Positions 8,616-16,622 are shown, counted from the stretch's first letter. The stretch: DNA of 22,644 nucleotides from Alphaproteobacteria bacterium UBA6178 (GCA_002422205.1 DITS01000026.1:216-22859), one strand, 5' to 3'. Notes: generated by a model from the sequence alone, not told the origin. Numbers and translations are program-made.

Positions 8616-9650
8616 ATGTTGATCCTTGGAATTGAATCGAGCTGTGATGAAACGGCGGTGGCGCTGGTGGATGATGCGCGCCATATCCACGCCAATATTA
8701 TCCGCTCGCAATATGAAAGCCACGCGCCTTATGGCGGGGTGGTGCCCGAGATTGCGGCGCGTGCGCATATCGAATGGATGGAGCCGCTGCTGAGTGAAGC
8801 GCTCACCAAAGCGGGCAAAAACATGCAGGATGTCGATGCCGTGGCGGTGACGGCAGGGCCGGGCCTAATCGGCGGGGTGATTGTGGGGCTGATGACCGGC
8901 AAGGCGCTGGCCTCGATTCACCGCAAGCCGTTGATTGCGGTGAATCATTTGGAAGGCCACGCGCTGACGCCAAGGCTGACGGATAACGTAGCCTTTCCGT
9001 ATTTGCTGCTGTTAGTATCAGGCGGGCATTTTATTTATGCAGTGGTGCGTGGTGTGGGCGATTATGTGCTATTGGGTCGCTCGCTGGATGATGCGCTGGG
9101 AGAGGCCTTTGATAAATGTGCCAAAATGATGGGGCTGGGCTATCCCGGTGGGCCCAAGATTGAGCAGATCGCCAAGCAAGGTAATCCGCAAGCCTTTAGC
9201 TACCCCAAACCCTTATGGGGTACGGCGGGGTGTGATGCGTCATTCTCGGGGTTGAAAACAGCGGTGAGGCTGAGCCTGCGTGCGATGGCGGCGCATGAGA
9301 ATGATTTAACCGATGCGCAGCGCGCCGGTGTAGCCGCGTCGTTTCAGGCGACGATTATCGAAATTTTAAAAGAGCGCAGCTTGCGTGCGATTGGTATGGC
9401 AGCTGAGCAGGGCTATCAACGATTGCCGCTGGTGGTGGCAGGGGGCGTGGCGGCTAATCAGGCAATTGGGAATGCGCTGCGTGAACTGGCCGCGTCGCAA
9501 GGCATGGGCTATGTGGCACCACCGCCAGCCTTATGCACCGATAATGCCGCGATGATTGCATGGGCAGGGCTGGAGCGTTTCCGGCTGGGCATGATTGACG
9601 CGTTGGATGTGGAGCCGCGCGCGCGCTGGCCGCTGGGGGTGGCTAAATAG
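8616..9650 (+). CDS. tsaD: tRNA N6-adenosine threonylcarbamoyltransferase
   Basis: 344 residues, normal family length, starting MLILGIESSCDETAVALVDD. TsaD, with TsaB and TsaE, transfers the threonylcarbamoyl group to A37 of ANN-decoding tRNAs in the cytoplasm. The metal-binding histidines H111 and H115 are present in NHLEGH, the third ligand Asp lies in CTDNAAM (about residue 309), and the ATP-site motifs LLLVSGGHFIY and CDASFSGLKTAV are intact. It is divergent from hemC, the arrangement common in alphaproteobacteria, where gpsA often follows tsaD; here gpsA is instead behind ileS about 12 kb away. The stop codon is followed by a repeat cluster beginning with a short GGGGCTA tandem. Confidence 0.97.
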   Translation: MLILGIESSCDETAVALVDDARHIHANIIRSQYESHAPYGGVVPEIAARAHIEWMEPLLSEALTKAGKNMQDVDAVAVTAGPGLIGGVIVGLMTGKALASIHRKPLIAVNHLEGHALTPRLTDNVAFPYLLLLVSGGHFIYAVVRGVGDYVLLGRSLDDALGEAFDKCAKMMGLGYPGGPKIEQIAKQGNPQAFSYPKPLWGTAGCDASFSGLKTAVRLSLRAMAAHENDLTDAQRAGVAASFQATIIEILKERSLRAIGMAAEQGYQRLPLVVAGGVAANQAIGNALRELAASQGMGYVAPPPALCTDNAAMIAWAGLERFRLGMIDALDVEPRARWPLGVAK

Positions 9651-9827
9651 GGGCTAGGGGCTAGGGACTCGAGGCTAGTGAGTTGTCACCCCGTCGCATG
9701 ACGGGGTCTGGTCTTTATGGTGGCGTCTGGATTCCCGCTTTCGCGGGAAGCACAAAAAACACGCGGGAATGACAGGTGGGAGCAAGCATCGGGAGGTCCT
9801 TCACGAAGCGTTCAGAATGACGGGTTT
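9651..9827. repeat. Composite of intergenic palindromic repeats between tsaD and the modA-like gene
   Basis: Four distinct repeats sit side by side. The first is a GGGCTAG tandem at about 9648-9667. The second is a perfect palindrome, ACCCCGTC-gcat-GACGGGGT, at 9688-9707. The third is a TTCCCGC-tttc-GCGGGAA hairpin at 9732-9749 with a right half-copy GCGGGAATGAC near 9763-9773. The fourth is a half-element at about 9793-9821 that, read on the minus strand, begins GTCATTCTGAACG like the palindromes inside ileS. No gene is seen. The tsaD and modA-like genes converge here, and the hairpins could terminate transcription from both sides. Confidence 0.8.
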
Positions 9828-10664
9828 TTATTCAACCGCAAAAAAGCCATAGCTGCGGAAAATGGCTTGGGCGGGCGGCGTGCGCAGATAATCGAGGAAA
9901 CTGCGCGAGGCGTCCATCTGTTCGCTGGCGACCACTACGCCACGATAAAGCAGCGGGGAATGCGCATTCTCTGGAAAGGTATCGATGATACGCAATAGCG
10001 GATTGCTGATCACTTCGCTATGCAGCACAATGCCATACATGCCCCGCTGTTCCAGCACTTTTTGTACATCCATCATGCTTTGCAGGAATAAAAAATGTGG
10101 CTCCATTTCGCCGTCCAGCCCGTAGCTGCGCAGGGCTTCCATGGCGAAGCTACCGGCGGCGAGATATTCGGGGTCATGCATGATCAGTGAAAATTCCGGA
10201 TCGCGGCCCGCCAACAGATTGCGCAAGGGTAAGCCCTGAATGAGGGTAAGGCTGATGGGATTATCGGCACGGGTGGCAAGGACCAAACGGCCTTTTGCGA
10301 TGGCCACTTCGGAATACACATCCACCACCCCTTGGTTTTGCAGGAATTTGATGGTTTTCTCGCGCGTGGTAATAAATAAATCGGCCTCCATCCCTTGCGT
10401 GATACGGCTGGTCTGGTCAGCGGTGGATGCAAAAGACAGATTCAGCACCACCGCATGGCTGCGCCCATAATGGCGGGCAATCACACTTAAGGGGATGCTG
10501 ATCGCTGGATCGGCAAGAATATTAAGCTGCGGCAATTCCACCCGTTTCGCCTGCGCGGGCGCTATGCACATAAGAAAAAGGCTGAAAATAGCCAGATAGA
10601 GCGCTGTTTTACCATGAAAAAAAGCGCGCAATGCGGGGCAGATTTGACTTGCAAGCGAGGACAT
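9828..10664 (-). CDS. Periplasmic ModA-like (molybdate-type) substrate-binding protein
   Basis: 278 residues. A long, positively charged N-terminal stretch precedes a hydrophobic segment and a signal cleavage site near PAQA-K (about residue 39). The mature part starts with the ModA pattern LNILADPAISIPLSVIARHY, then FASTADQTSRITQGMEADLFITT and a C-terminal RGVVVASEQMDASRSFLDYLRTPPAQAIFRSYGFF, all typical of the molybdate/tungstate-type binding domain. In a canonical system modB and modC would be adjacent; here no permease or ATPase is next to it, so it is an orphan in this window. The anion is uncertain: the family also contains members binding other oxyanions or organic acids. The gene is monocistronic as far as seen. 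Confidence 0.8.
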   Translation of the reverse strand: MSSLASQICPALRAFFHGKTALYLAIFSLFLMCIAPAQAKRVELPQLNILADPAISIPLSVIARHYGRSHAVVLNLSFASTADQTSRITQGMEADLFITTREKTIKFLQNQGVVDVYSEVAIAKGRLVLATRADNPISLTLIQGLPLRNLLAGRDPEFSLIMHDPEYLAAGSFAMEALRSYGLDGEMEPHFLFLQSMMDVQKVLEQRGMYGIVLHSEVISNPLLRIIDTFPENAHSPLLYRGVVVASEQMDASRSFLDYLRTPPAQAIFRSYGFFAVE

Positions 10665-10727
10665 AAAAGATTAACTACTGGTTAACAAAAATGATAGGCA
10701 GCGAGCGACACCGTGTTTAACGAATCC

Positions 10728-11267
10728 ATGACGAGTAAACGGTTTATCCTGATTTTCGCAAGTATTTTCTTGCTCGGGGCGATGCCATTTCTGATTTATC
10801 AGCCCAATGGAGCGGCCAGTGCGGGTCTCAGCAGTGGCTTTACCCTGCCGATCGAAAAGCTTATTCATATGCTGGTGTTTTTGGCGCTGGGTGCCTATGC
10901 CAGCTGGCAGCGCGGCAACGCGGTGCTGATGATGCCGTTGGGTTTTTTATTCTTGTTTGTCACCGGCGTATCACTGGAAATTGACCATACGCATTACCCG
11001 CTGATTCCAATGTTTATGCTGGGATCGGTGCTGTTATTTGCAGTGGCGATGGCGATTATTCAAAATCGTGCGGGTATATTGGGCATGGCGGTGGCGGCCT
11101 CGCTCGGCTTTCATTTTGGCCGCCATTATATTCGTCAGATGCCGGATATTGCGTCACCGCTGTATTTTTTGCTGGGTAATATTACGGCATTCGCGTTGAT
11201 CTTTGCGACGGCGATCAGCTTTGGGCTGACCATGCGCGCCGATCAGAACCCTGACGCCAACAGCTAG
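10728..11267 (+). CDS. Multi-pass membrane protein, possibly HupE/UreJ-like
   Basis: 179 residues from the ATG at 10728; a GTG at 10713 would add five residues. Five or six hydrophobic segments are visible. The region IEKLIHMLVFLALGAYASWQRGNAVLMMPLGFLFLF resembles the HxxxxxxxGxxA(S)xxxG helix of HupE/UreJ metal permeases, in which a conserved His in the second helix contributes to Ni or Co transport. Further His residues lie in DHTHYPL and HFGRHYIRQ. Similarity is weak and VanZ-like proteins look superficially alike, so the family call is tentative. Its stop overlaps by 4 nt (CTAG) with that of the convergent znuA, placing it beside a zinc transporter, which fits but does not prove a metal-related role. 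Confidence 0.6.
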   Translation: MTSKRFILIFASIFLLGAMPFLIYQPNGAASAGLSSGFTLPIEKLIHMLVFLALGAYASWQRGNAVLMMPLGFLFLFVTGVSLEIDHTHYPLIPMFMLGSVLLFAVAMAIIQNRAGILGMAVAASLGFHFGRHYIRQMPDIASPLYFLLGNITAFALIFATAISFGLTMRADQNPDANS

Positions 11268-12196
11268 CGCGGTGCCTCGCAGTTGCGGATTTGATCAGCC
11301 AATTTATGCAGTGCTGCTTCATAGTTATAGGAAACACCCAGCCCCATGCTGGTGGGTTGCTGGATAATTAGTTTTGCACTGGTTTTATCGGCAATGCGCT
11401 GAGTGAGCGGGCTGACCGATTCGGTAAATAAACAATGCAGTTTTTGACCGCTGAGGCGTGCATTCACATCCATTTGTTTGCGCATGCCCACCATTTCGGG
11501 CGGTTGCACGAATAAGGTGCGGCTGGGCGATAGGCCGTAGCGCACCTCGAAATACTGATAGGCATCGTGAAAAAAAACATAAGGTACGACATCGTCTACC
11601 CTGGCGGGACGCGGTTTTAGCTGCGCGGCAATCGCCGTATCCAGCGCGGTTAGTCTGGCCACTAGCGCATCGCGGTTGGACTGCAGCCTAGTGATATGTT
11701 GCGGCCAGCGCGTGGCAAAAAGATCGGTGAGTTTTTCGGCTATGCGCGCCATCAGCGTGGGGTCCAGCCAGATATGTGGGTCCATTCCTGCATGGGCGTG
11801 CTCATGCTCCTCTTCGGCGCGAAGGGGCAGAAAGGGCAAATCCTCCCACGTCATAATCTGGATGTAGCGGGCGGGGTTGGCATCTTTGGCGGCGAGCATA
11901 TCGAGCGGAGGGATGAGCCCGCCACCGACCAGTATCACTAAATCCGCCTGACCCAATAACCCGGCTTGTGAGGGTTTGAGCTGGAAAAAATGCGGCGATT
12001 GCGTGCCGTCGAGCAATAGGCTTGGCTGCGCAATGCCTGCCAGCAAATCCTGCACAATGGCATGCAGCGGTACAATATCCACCACCACCTGCACGGGCTG
12101 TGCGGTGGGGAGTTGTGCATAAACGGCTTGTGGCTGCGCGCCGATGGTATATACCAGAGCAGATAATCCAATCATAATGCGCGCAAGGGCTCTCAT
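11264..12196 (-). CDS. znuA: Zinc ABC transporter, periplasmic substrate-binding protein
   Basis: 310 residues from the ATG at 12196 (MRALARIMIGLSALVYTIGA), giving a signal peptide with cleavage near VYA-Q. ZnuA captures Zn(II) in the periplasm and hands it to ZnuB. The three histidine ligands are visible: His69 in SPHFFQLKPS, His141 in MDPHIWLDP and His210 in FFHDAYQYF. The flexible acidic/His loop before the second ligand is short (EEEHEHAHAG). Oddly, its start codon overlaps that of the divergent znuC: the ATG on this strand and the ATG at 12195 on the other share two base pairs. Any promoter or Zur operator must therefore lie within the coding region of the neighbour. I saw no convincing Zur box by eye. 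Confidence 0.93.
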   Translation of the reverse strand: MRALARIMIGLSALVYTIGAQPQAVYAQLPTAQPVQVVVDIVPLHAIVQDLLAGIAQPSLLLDGTQSPHFFQLKPSQAGLLGQADLVILVGGGLIPPLDMLAAKDANPARYIQIMTWEDLPFLPLRAEEEHEHAHAGMDPHIWLDPTLMARIAEKLTDLFATRWPQHITRLQSNRDALVARLTALDTAIAAQLKPRPARVDDVVPYVFFHDAYQYFEVRYGLSPSRTLFVQPPEMVGMRKQMDVNARLSGQKLHCLFTESVSPLTQRIADKTSAKLIIQQPTSMGLGVSYNYEAALHKLADQIRNCEAPR

Positions 12197-12980
12197 GTCT
12201 GATGTCTTAATCGAAGCCGATAACTTGCACAAGCGCTATGGCGAGCGCGAGGTGGTGCAGCAGGTAAGCCTGCGCGTGCGGGGTGGCGAGATTGTGACCC
12301 TGATCGGCCCCAATGGCGCGGGCAAAACCACGGTACTGAAAATGCTGTTGGGGCTGGAGCGACCCGATAGCGGGGCCATCACACGCGCGTCGCGCTTACG
12401 CATCGGCTATATGCCGCAACGTTTTGAAATTGATCCGGCATTACCGCTCGATGTGGCGAGCTTTCTGGGGTTGTATATGAGCGACCGCAAACGCCTGCAT
12501 GAGGTGATGTATATGGTGGGTATCGAAGCTTTTATGGGGCAGGCGGTGCAACAACTCTCCGGCGGTGAATGGCGGCGCGTGCTATTAGCGCGGGCCTGCT
12601 TGCGCAAGCCACATCTGTTGATACTCGATGAGCCGATGGCGGGCGTTGATGTAAGTGGACAGGCCGAATTATACCGGCTGATTGAAAAGCTGGTGGAGCA
12701 GACAGGCTGCGGCGTGCTGATGGTGAGCCATGATCTGCATGTGGTGATGGCCTCGACGCATCAGGTGATTTGTCTGAATCAGCATATTTGTTGCGAGGGT
12801 AAACCCCAGCAACTGGGCGACAATCCCGAATTTATCCGCATGTTCGGCGCCGATACGGCCAAGCGGCTGGCGCTGTATTCGCACCATCATGACCATGCCC
12901 ATGATTTGCACGGCGAAGTGCTGCTGGAGCTCGATAGCGATGAATATCCCGATGATGGGTGCTGCGGCCATGTGCATTGA
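12195..12980 (+). CDS. znuC: Zinc ABC transporter, ATP-binding protein
   Basis: 261 residues from the ATG at 12195 (MSDVLIEADNLHKRYG), the normal family N-terminus. All ABC ATPase motifs are present: Walker A GPNGAGKTT at 38-46, signature LSGGEWRR at 121-128, Walker B LLILDEPMAGVD at 141-152 and the switch histidine in VSHDLHVV at 179. ZnuC-type ATPases energise zinc uptake through ZnuB. The C-terminal tail is rich in His and Cys (SHHHDHAHD and CCGHVH), a likely zinc-binding or sensing extension. It is divergent from znuA with overlapping start codons. znuB follows after a 119-bp gap that is filled by a repeat element. Confidence 0.94.
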   Translation: MSDVLIEADNLHKRYGEREVVQQVSLRVRGGEIVTLIGPNGAGKTTVLKMLLGLERPDSGAITRASRLRIGYMPQRFEIDPALPLDVASFLGLYMSDRKRLHEVMYMVGIEAFMGQAVQQLSGGEWRRVLLARACLRKPHLLILDEPMAGVDVSGQAELYRLIEKLVEQTGCGVLMVSHDLHVVMASTHQVICLNQHICCEGKPQQLGDNPEFIRMFGADTAKRLALYSHHHDHAHDLHGEVLLELDSDEYPDDGCCGHVH

Positions 12981-13003
12981 AAACCATCAAATATTGGCAT
13001 GTC

Positions 13004-13088
13004 GTCATTCTCGACCGAGCATCGCTCGTGTCGGGAATCTCCTTAGCAAGTGGATCCCCGGGCTCGGCTCTGCCGCCCCGAGGATGAC
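13004..13088. repeat. 85-bp palindromic repeat between znuC and znuB
   Basis: Begins GTCATTCTCGACCGAGC and ends GGATGAC. The left half forms a hairpin (CGACCGAGC / GCTCGTGTCG around atc) and the right half carries GGATCCCCGGGCTCGG. The same family occurs in inverse orientation at 13968-14049, so znuB is bracketed by inverted copies. It sits inside what should be a znuCB operon, and it may weaken or modulate read-through to znuB. Confidence 0.8.
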
Positions 13089-13099
13089 GGGGGGGTGGT

Positions 13100-13885
13100 A
13101 TGAATGATATTTTCTGGAACGCGCTGGTGGCGGGGTTGGCGCTGAGCGCATTGGCTGGCCCGCTGGGTTGTTTTGTCGTGTGGCGGCGCATGGCATATCT
13201 GGGGGATACGATGGCGCATGCCGCCTTGCTGGGCGTGGCGCTCAGCTTGCTGAATGTGGTGCCGCTGCAAGTGGGGATTTTTATTGTTGCGGGTGCGCTG
13301 GCATGGCTGCTGGTGACATTCAGCTCTGACACCCGCCTGCATAGCGATACGACGCTGGGCATTTTAGCGCATGGTATGCTGTCGCTGGGGCTGGTGGTGC
13401 TGGCGCTGCTGAGCGATGTGCGCGTGGACGTGATGGCGTATCTGTTTGGTGACATCTTAGCGCTGAATTTTGAGCAGGTGGTAATGATTGTCGGGATTTC
13501 CTGCGTGCTGCTGGCGATTACGCTGTGGTTGTGGCGTATTTTTTTGCTGGCGACGGTGCACCCCGATATCGCACAGGTGGAAGGCATTGATGTCAAGCGC
13601 GTACGGCTGATGCTGATGCTGCTGCTGGCAGGCATTATCGCGGTGGCGATTAAACTGGTGGGTGCTTTGCTGATTACTGCCTTGCTGATTATTCCTGCTG
13701 CTGCGGCGCGTTTTTGGTCGATTGCGCCGCTGCAAATGGCGTGGCTGGCAAGTATTATTGGTGCCATGTCGGTGGGTGCGGGGCTGCTGATGGCATTTCA
13801 GCTTGATACGCCCGCGTCGCCCACGATTGTGGTGGCGGCGTTTATGGCGTTCATTGCCAGCTGGATGATTCAACGGCAGCGCTAG
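13100..13885 (+). CDS. znuB: Zinc ABC transporter, permease
   Basis: 261 residues, about eight membrane helices, family ABC-3. It starts MNDIFWNALVAGLALSALAGPLGCFVVWRRMAYLGDTMAHAALLGVAL; the RRMAYLGDTMAHA segment is the ABC-3 hallmark, with the conserved Asp and His. Further marks are LLAGIIAVAIKLVGALLITALLIIPAAAAR and the C-terminal DTPASPTIVV. It forms the zinc channel in the cytoplasmic membrane, driven by ZnuC and fed by ZnuA. The G-run ahead of its ATG (GACGGGGGGGTGGT) comes from the end of the repeat in the znuC-znuB gap and probably acts as its ribosome-binding site. A perfect 9-bp hairpin follows 4 nt after the stop. Confidence 0.93.
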   Translation: MNDIFWNALVAGLALSALAGPLGCFVVWRRMAYLGDTMAHAALLGVALSLLNVVPLQVGIFIVAGALAWLLVTFSSDTRLHSDTTLGILAHGMLSLGLVVLALLSDVRVDVMAYLFGDILALNFEQVVMIVGISCVLLAITLWLWRIFLLATVHPDIAQVEGIDVKRVRLMLMLLLAGIIAVAIKLVGALLITALLIIPAAAARFWSIAPLQMAWLASIIGAMSVGAGLLMAFQLDTPASPTIVVAAFMAFIASWMIQRQR

Positions 13886-13889
13886 GTGA

Positions 13890-13910
13890 CCCTCTCCCTG
13901 AGGGAGAGGG
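13890..13910 (+). terminator. Hairpin just downstream of znuB
   Basis: Perfect 9-bp stem CCCTCTCCC / GGGAGAGGG with a 3-nt TGA loop, 4 nt after the znuB stop. There is no T-run after it (GGAAGAAAGC), so intrinsic termination is uncertain. This sequence type is a common dispersed palindrome and may simply be another repeat. Confidence 0.5.
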
Positions 13911-14150
13911 GGAAGAAAGCAAGGCCGGACCCCGTCATCCGACGGGGTGACAACCCTCCTCGTTACCGTCATCCTCGGGGCGGCGCAGCCGATCCCAGGG
14001 ATCCACTTTGTGGCAAAAAAGATAAGATTCCTGCTTTCGCAGGAATGACGGAGGGGTGGAAGTCGAGGACAGGAGTCCGATCCTTTAGTGCGCGAAGCGC
14101 TCAGGCTCATTGCGGAGGGCAGGTGCCCGTAGCAGGAACGAACATAAAAA
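13911..14150. repeat. Repeat cluster between znuB and metC
   Basis: Contains the palindrome ACCCCGTC-atcc-GACGGGGT at 13929-13948, which has the same arms as 9688-9707 with a different loop. An 82-bp element follows at 13968-14049 (starts GTCATCCTCGGGGCGGC, ends GGAATGAC, with an inner TTCCTGC-tttc-GCAGGAA hairpin). It is an inverted family copy of the repeat at 13004-13088. The last ~100 bp (14052-14150) include GCGCGAAGCGC and no gene I can support. Confidence 0.75.
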
Positions 14151-15305
14151 CTACAACTTCTTCAATGCTTGCTCTAAATCGGTTTTGAGGTCTTCGACAT
14201 GCTCCAGCCCGATATGCAGGCGGATGATCCAGGTGCTGTCGTCCCACTTTGTCGCGGTGCGGAGCTTACAGGGCTGATAGGCGGTGACGAGCGATTCATA
14301 GCCGCCCCAGCTATAGCCAAGACCGAAATGATGCAGACTATCCACCGCTTTGGCGATTTGCGATTCGCTATAGCCTTTCATTTCAAGGCCGAACAGACCG
14401 CACGCGCCGCGCATATCGCGTTTCCATAGCGTATGGCCCGGATCATCGGGCAAGGCAGGATACATCACCCGTGCGATTTGTTTGAAACCTTGCAGCCAGC
14501 TGGCAATATCCAGTGCGGATTGTTCATGCTGACGCAAACGCACCATCATGGTGCGCAAACCGCGCAGGCATAAATACACATTATCCGCACCCGGACAAAG
14601 GCCGAGATTATGCGCGGCGCGATCGAGCGCTGCGCGGTGTGGCTGCTTGCAGGTAACGGCACCCATCACCAGATCGGAGTGACCGGCGATATATTTGGTG
14701 GCCGATTGCACGGAGATATCGACGCCCAGATCAAAGGGACGCTGAAAAACGGGTGTGGCCCATGTGTTGTCCGCCGCGACCAGCGCACCATGCGCATGCG
14801 CGGCTTGGGCGATGGCGGGAATATCCTGCATTTCAAAGGTCAGCGAACCGGGGCTTTCCACATACACCAGTTTGGTATTCGGCTGTATCAGCGCGGCAAT
14901 ATCGGCGCCGATGGTGGGATCGTAATAGGTGATGGCAACACCAAAACGCACCAACTCCTGATCGACGAATTTGCGGGTGGAGCCATAGAGGCTATCGGGT
15001 ATCAACACATGATCGCCCGCCGCTAAAAAAGCGATAAGCGGCAAGATGGTAGCGCTTAAACCGGAAGGGGTCAGGAAGCACGCATCGCCGCCTTCGAGCG
15101 TGGCAATGGCTTGCGCCAGCCGGTCCATCGTGGGGGTGCCATGACGGCCATAACCTTTATGCGTGTTTTTGCCCGCCTCATAGTCGCGCATGGTTTTGAA
15201 ATCATCGAAAATCAACGTGGAGGTGTGATGGACGGGCGGATTGACCGAGCCGCCATCTTCCTGCGGGTTGCGGCCAAGGCTGGTAACGAGTGTATCAAAT
15301 TGCAT
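14151..15305 (-). CDS. metC: Cystathionine beta-lyase (Cys/Met metabolism PLP enzyme)
   Basis: 384 residues, normal length. PLP-dependent cleavage of cystathionine to homocysteine, pyruvate and ammonia, in the cytoplasm, is the likely role. Visible features: GYGRHGTPTMDRL near residue 51, the PLP phosphate-binding region LTPSGLSATILPL (79-90), the pyridoxal-stacking Tyr in DSLYGSTR, the Asp179 of AADNTWATP that contacts the pyridine nitrogen, and the Schiff-base Lys204 in SVQSATKYIAGHSD. The VNPPVHHTSTLIFDD start and WGGYESLV near the C-terminus favour the MetC type over cystathionine gamma-synthase, though the subgroups are close. It is flanked by the repeat cluster on one side and by the low-GC orphan block on the other, and shares no obvious operon. 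Confidence 0.93.
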   Translation of the reverse strand: MQFDTLVTSLGRNPQEDGGSVNPPVHHTSTLIFDDFKTMRDYEAGKNTHKGYGRHGTPTMDRLAQAIATLEGGDACFLTPSGLSATILPLIAFLAAGDHVLIPDSLYGSTRKFVDQELVRFGVAITYYDPTIGADIAALIQPNTKLVYVESPGSLTFEMQDIPAIAQAAHAHGALVAADNTWATPVFQRPFDLGVDISVQSATKYIAGHSDLVMGAVTCKQPHRAALDRAAHNLGLCPGADNVYLCLRGLRTMMVRLRQHEQSALDIASWLQGFKQIARVMYPALPDDPGHTLWKRDMRGACGLFGLEMKGYSESQIAKAVDSLHHFGLGYSWGGYESLVTAYQPCKLRTATKWDDSTWIIRLHIGLEHVEDLKTDLEQALKKL

Positions 15306-15375
15306 GCTGTCTTCTTATGCTGCGGGTTAAACCTGCACCATAAAAAGAGCAATTGAAACTAAGGTCAAGTAAAAG

Positions 15376-16548
15376 CTAATTTTTGCCGAAATTCACTTCG
15401 ACGACATTGGGTGCACCCACGCCATCGATGCCTTTGCTATGGCGAGCAACATTGCTTGCAACCAACCGTGGTGATGTGGGTAATCGCTTTACCTTATCCG
15501 TGGGCGGGGTGGGAAGAAGAGCAGTAGGCGGGGGTGCGGATTCAACACGCTCTCCCGCAAGATGTTTACACCACACATTCGTTACTGTGACAAACTGCTC
15601 CTGCGTTAAAGCAATATAGCCGTTTTCTATTCCGTAATGCCCGGGTTCGTTGGGAAGAGAAAAATGAAAACTATCATTATAAAGCTGAATTAGATTCTCT
15701 TTACCCATTGGCACCGGCAATAATAGGCGCGTATCATCGGGATGGTGAATGAAGGTTTCTGCTATCGCATTGATCACCATGTTTTGGGCCGAATGGGGGC
15801 TCTGACAACATTCTAACACTTTCCCATAAGGAATGGCAATATAGGTTGAGCTTCCAGATTTTAATATGGTGATGCCTTTATTAATGCCTTTAGAATGCAG
15901 TGATTGAACAATTTTATCATTTGGAAAAATAGAGCTGAGTGCAATGCTGCATGCAACATTAGGATTTTCGAGCGGCGTTTTGGACCCGAAGCAGGATTGC
16001 AGATGCATCACAAGCTCGGATGGTAGGGTAGATCGCGACGGGGGTGCCTTAGGTGCGGCCCTGCTACACTCCACATCTTCGCGAAACTGAGACCAGAAAT
16101 TATGTAACACCTCGAGCTGCGCCTTATTGATGAGCATGAAATTACCCTCTATCGTAGCAGGGGGTACAAACTTAAAAGTCTCATTATAATCGTCTGCGAT
16201 AGCTTTGGGCGTGTTATTCAGGGGGAGTAGAATGCACAAACTATGTTGCATAGTAGCAAAATAATCATAAACAGAGCCCATGATACCTTTGGACGTTTTA
16301 TGTTGCGGGAGAGTTTCGATTAATTTTGACTCTTCATAGGGTAAATCCAGCGTACAGATGCCACCATTGCGATGCAGATTTGCAAGACCAACCGACTTTA
16401 TCCCAATATCTTGAAGCGCCCTAATAATTTTATTATCCGGCAAAGTGGTCTTAATGTGCAAGCGGCACATAATGGGAGATTTGGAGTTAATAAATACACT
16501 ATCCAGATGCATAGCAACAGGGTCAGAAAGAAAAGAATTATAGCTCAC
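15376..16548 (-). CDS. Orphan protein with two tandem copies of an unrecognised domain
   Basis: 390 residues from a GTG at 16548; an ATG at 16512 (MHLDSVF) is an alternative, and neither has a strong ribosome-binding site. I recognise no family. The protein is an internal duplication: residues ~13-150 and ~180-320 align by eye through MHLxSxF, PxxKIxxxLxxxGI, a short PY motif (DLPYEE versus AIPYGK), ILLPLN versus LLLPVP, YNETFKFVPP versus YNDSFHFSLP, and a final helix with Q...NxW. The two units are joined by a Pro/Ser linker, and the C-terminus is Pro/Thr/Lys-rich and probably disordered. There is no signal peptide or membrane segment. Codon use is AT-rich compared with the rest of the window. 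The neighbouring gene at 16728-17345 has a single divergent copy of the unit. Confidence 0.72.
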   Translation of the reverse strand: MSYNSFLSDPVAMHLDSVFINSKSPIMCRLHIKTTLPDNKIIRALQDIGIKSVGLANLHRNGGICTLDLPYEESKLIETLPQHKTSKGIMGSVYDYFATMQHSLCILLPLNNTPKAIADDYNETFKFVPPATIEGNFMLINKAQLEVLHNFWSQFREDVECSRAAPKAPPSRSTLPSELVMHLQSCFGSKTPLENPNVACSIALSSIFPNDKIVQSLHSKGINKGITILKSGSSTYIAIPYGKVLECCQSPHSAQNMVINAIAETFIHHPDDTRLLLPVPMGKENLIQLYNDSFHFSLPNEPGHYGIENGYIALTQEQFVTVTNVWCKHLAGERVESAPPPTALLPTPPTDKVKRLPTSPRLVASNVARHSKGIDGVGAPNVVEVNFGKN

Positions 16549-16622
16549 AGTTGTGTATCCACTTTGGTTAAAGCGCAGCTATAGCGCTTTTCACAGCCAG
16601 CGGGTGTGACAATTTGGTGAAA

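Noticed and set aside
9651..9827. CRISPR array suggested by repeated short palindromes.
   Set aside because: The repeats are of several different kinds, have no regular spacing and no unique spacers, and no cas genes are nearby.
13886..14188. 100-codon open frame downstream of znuB.
   Set aside because: It is composed almost entirely of palindromic repeats and then runs into the end of metC on the other strand; no gene character.
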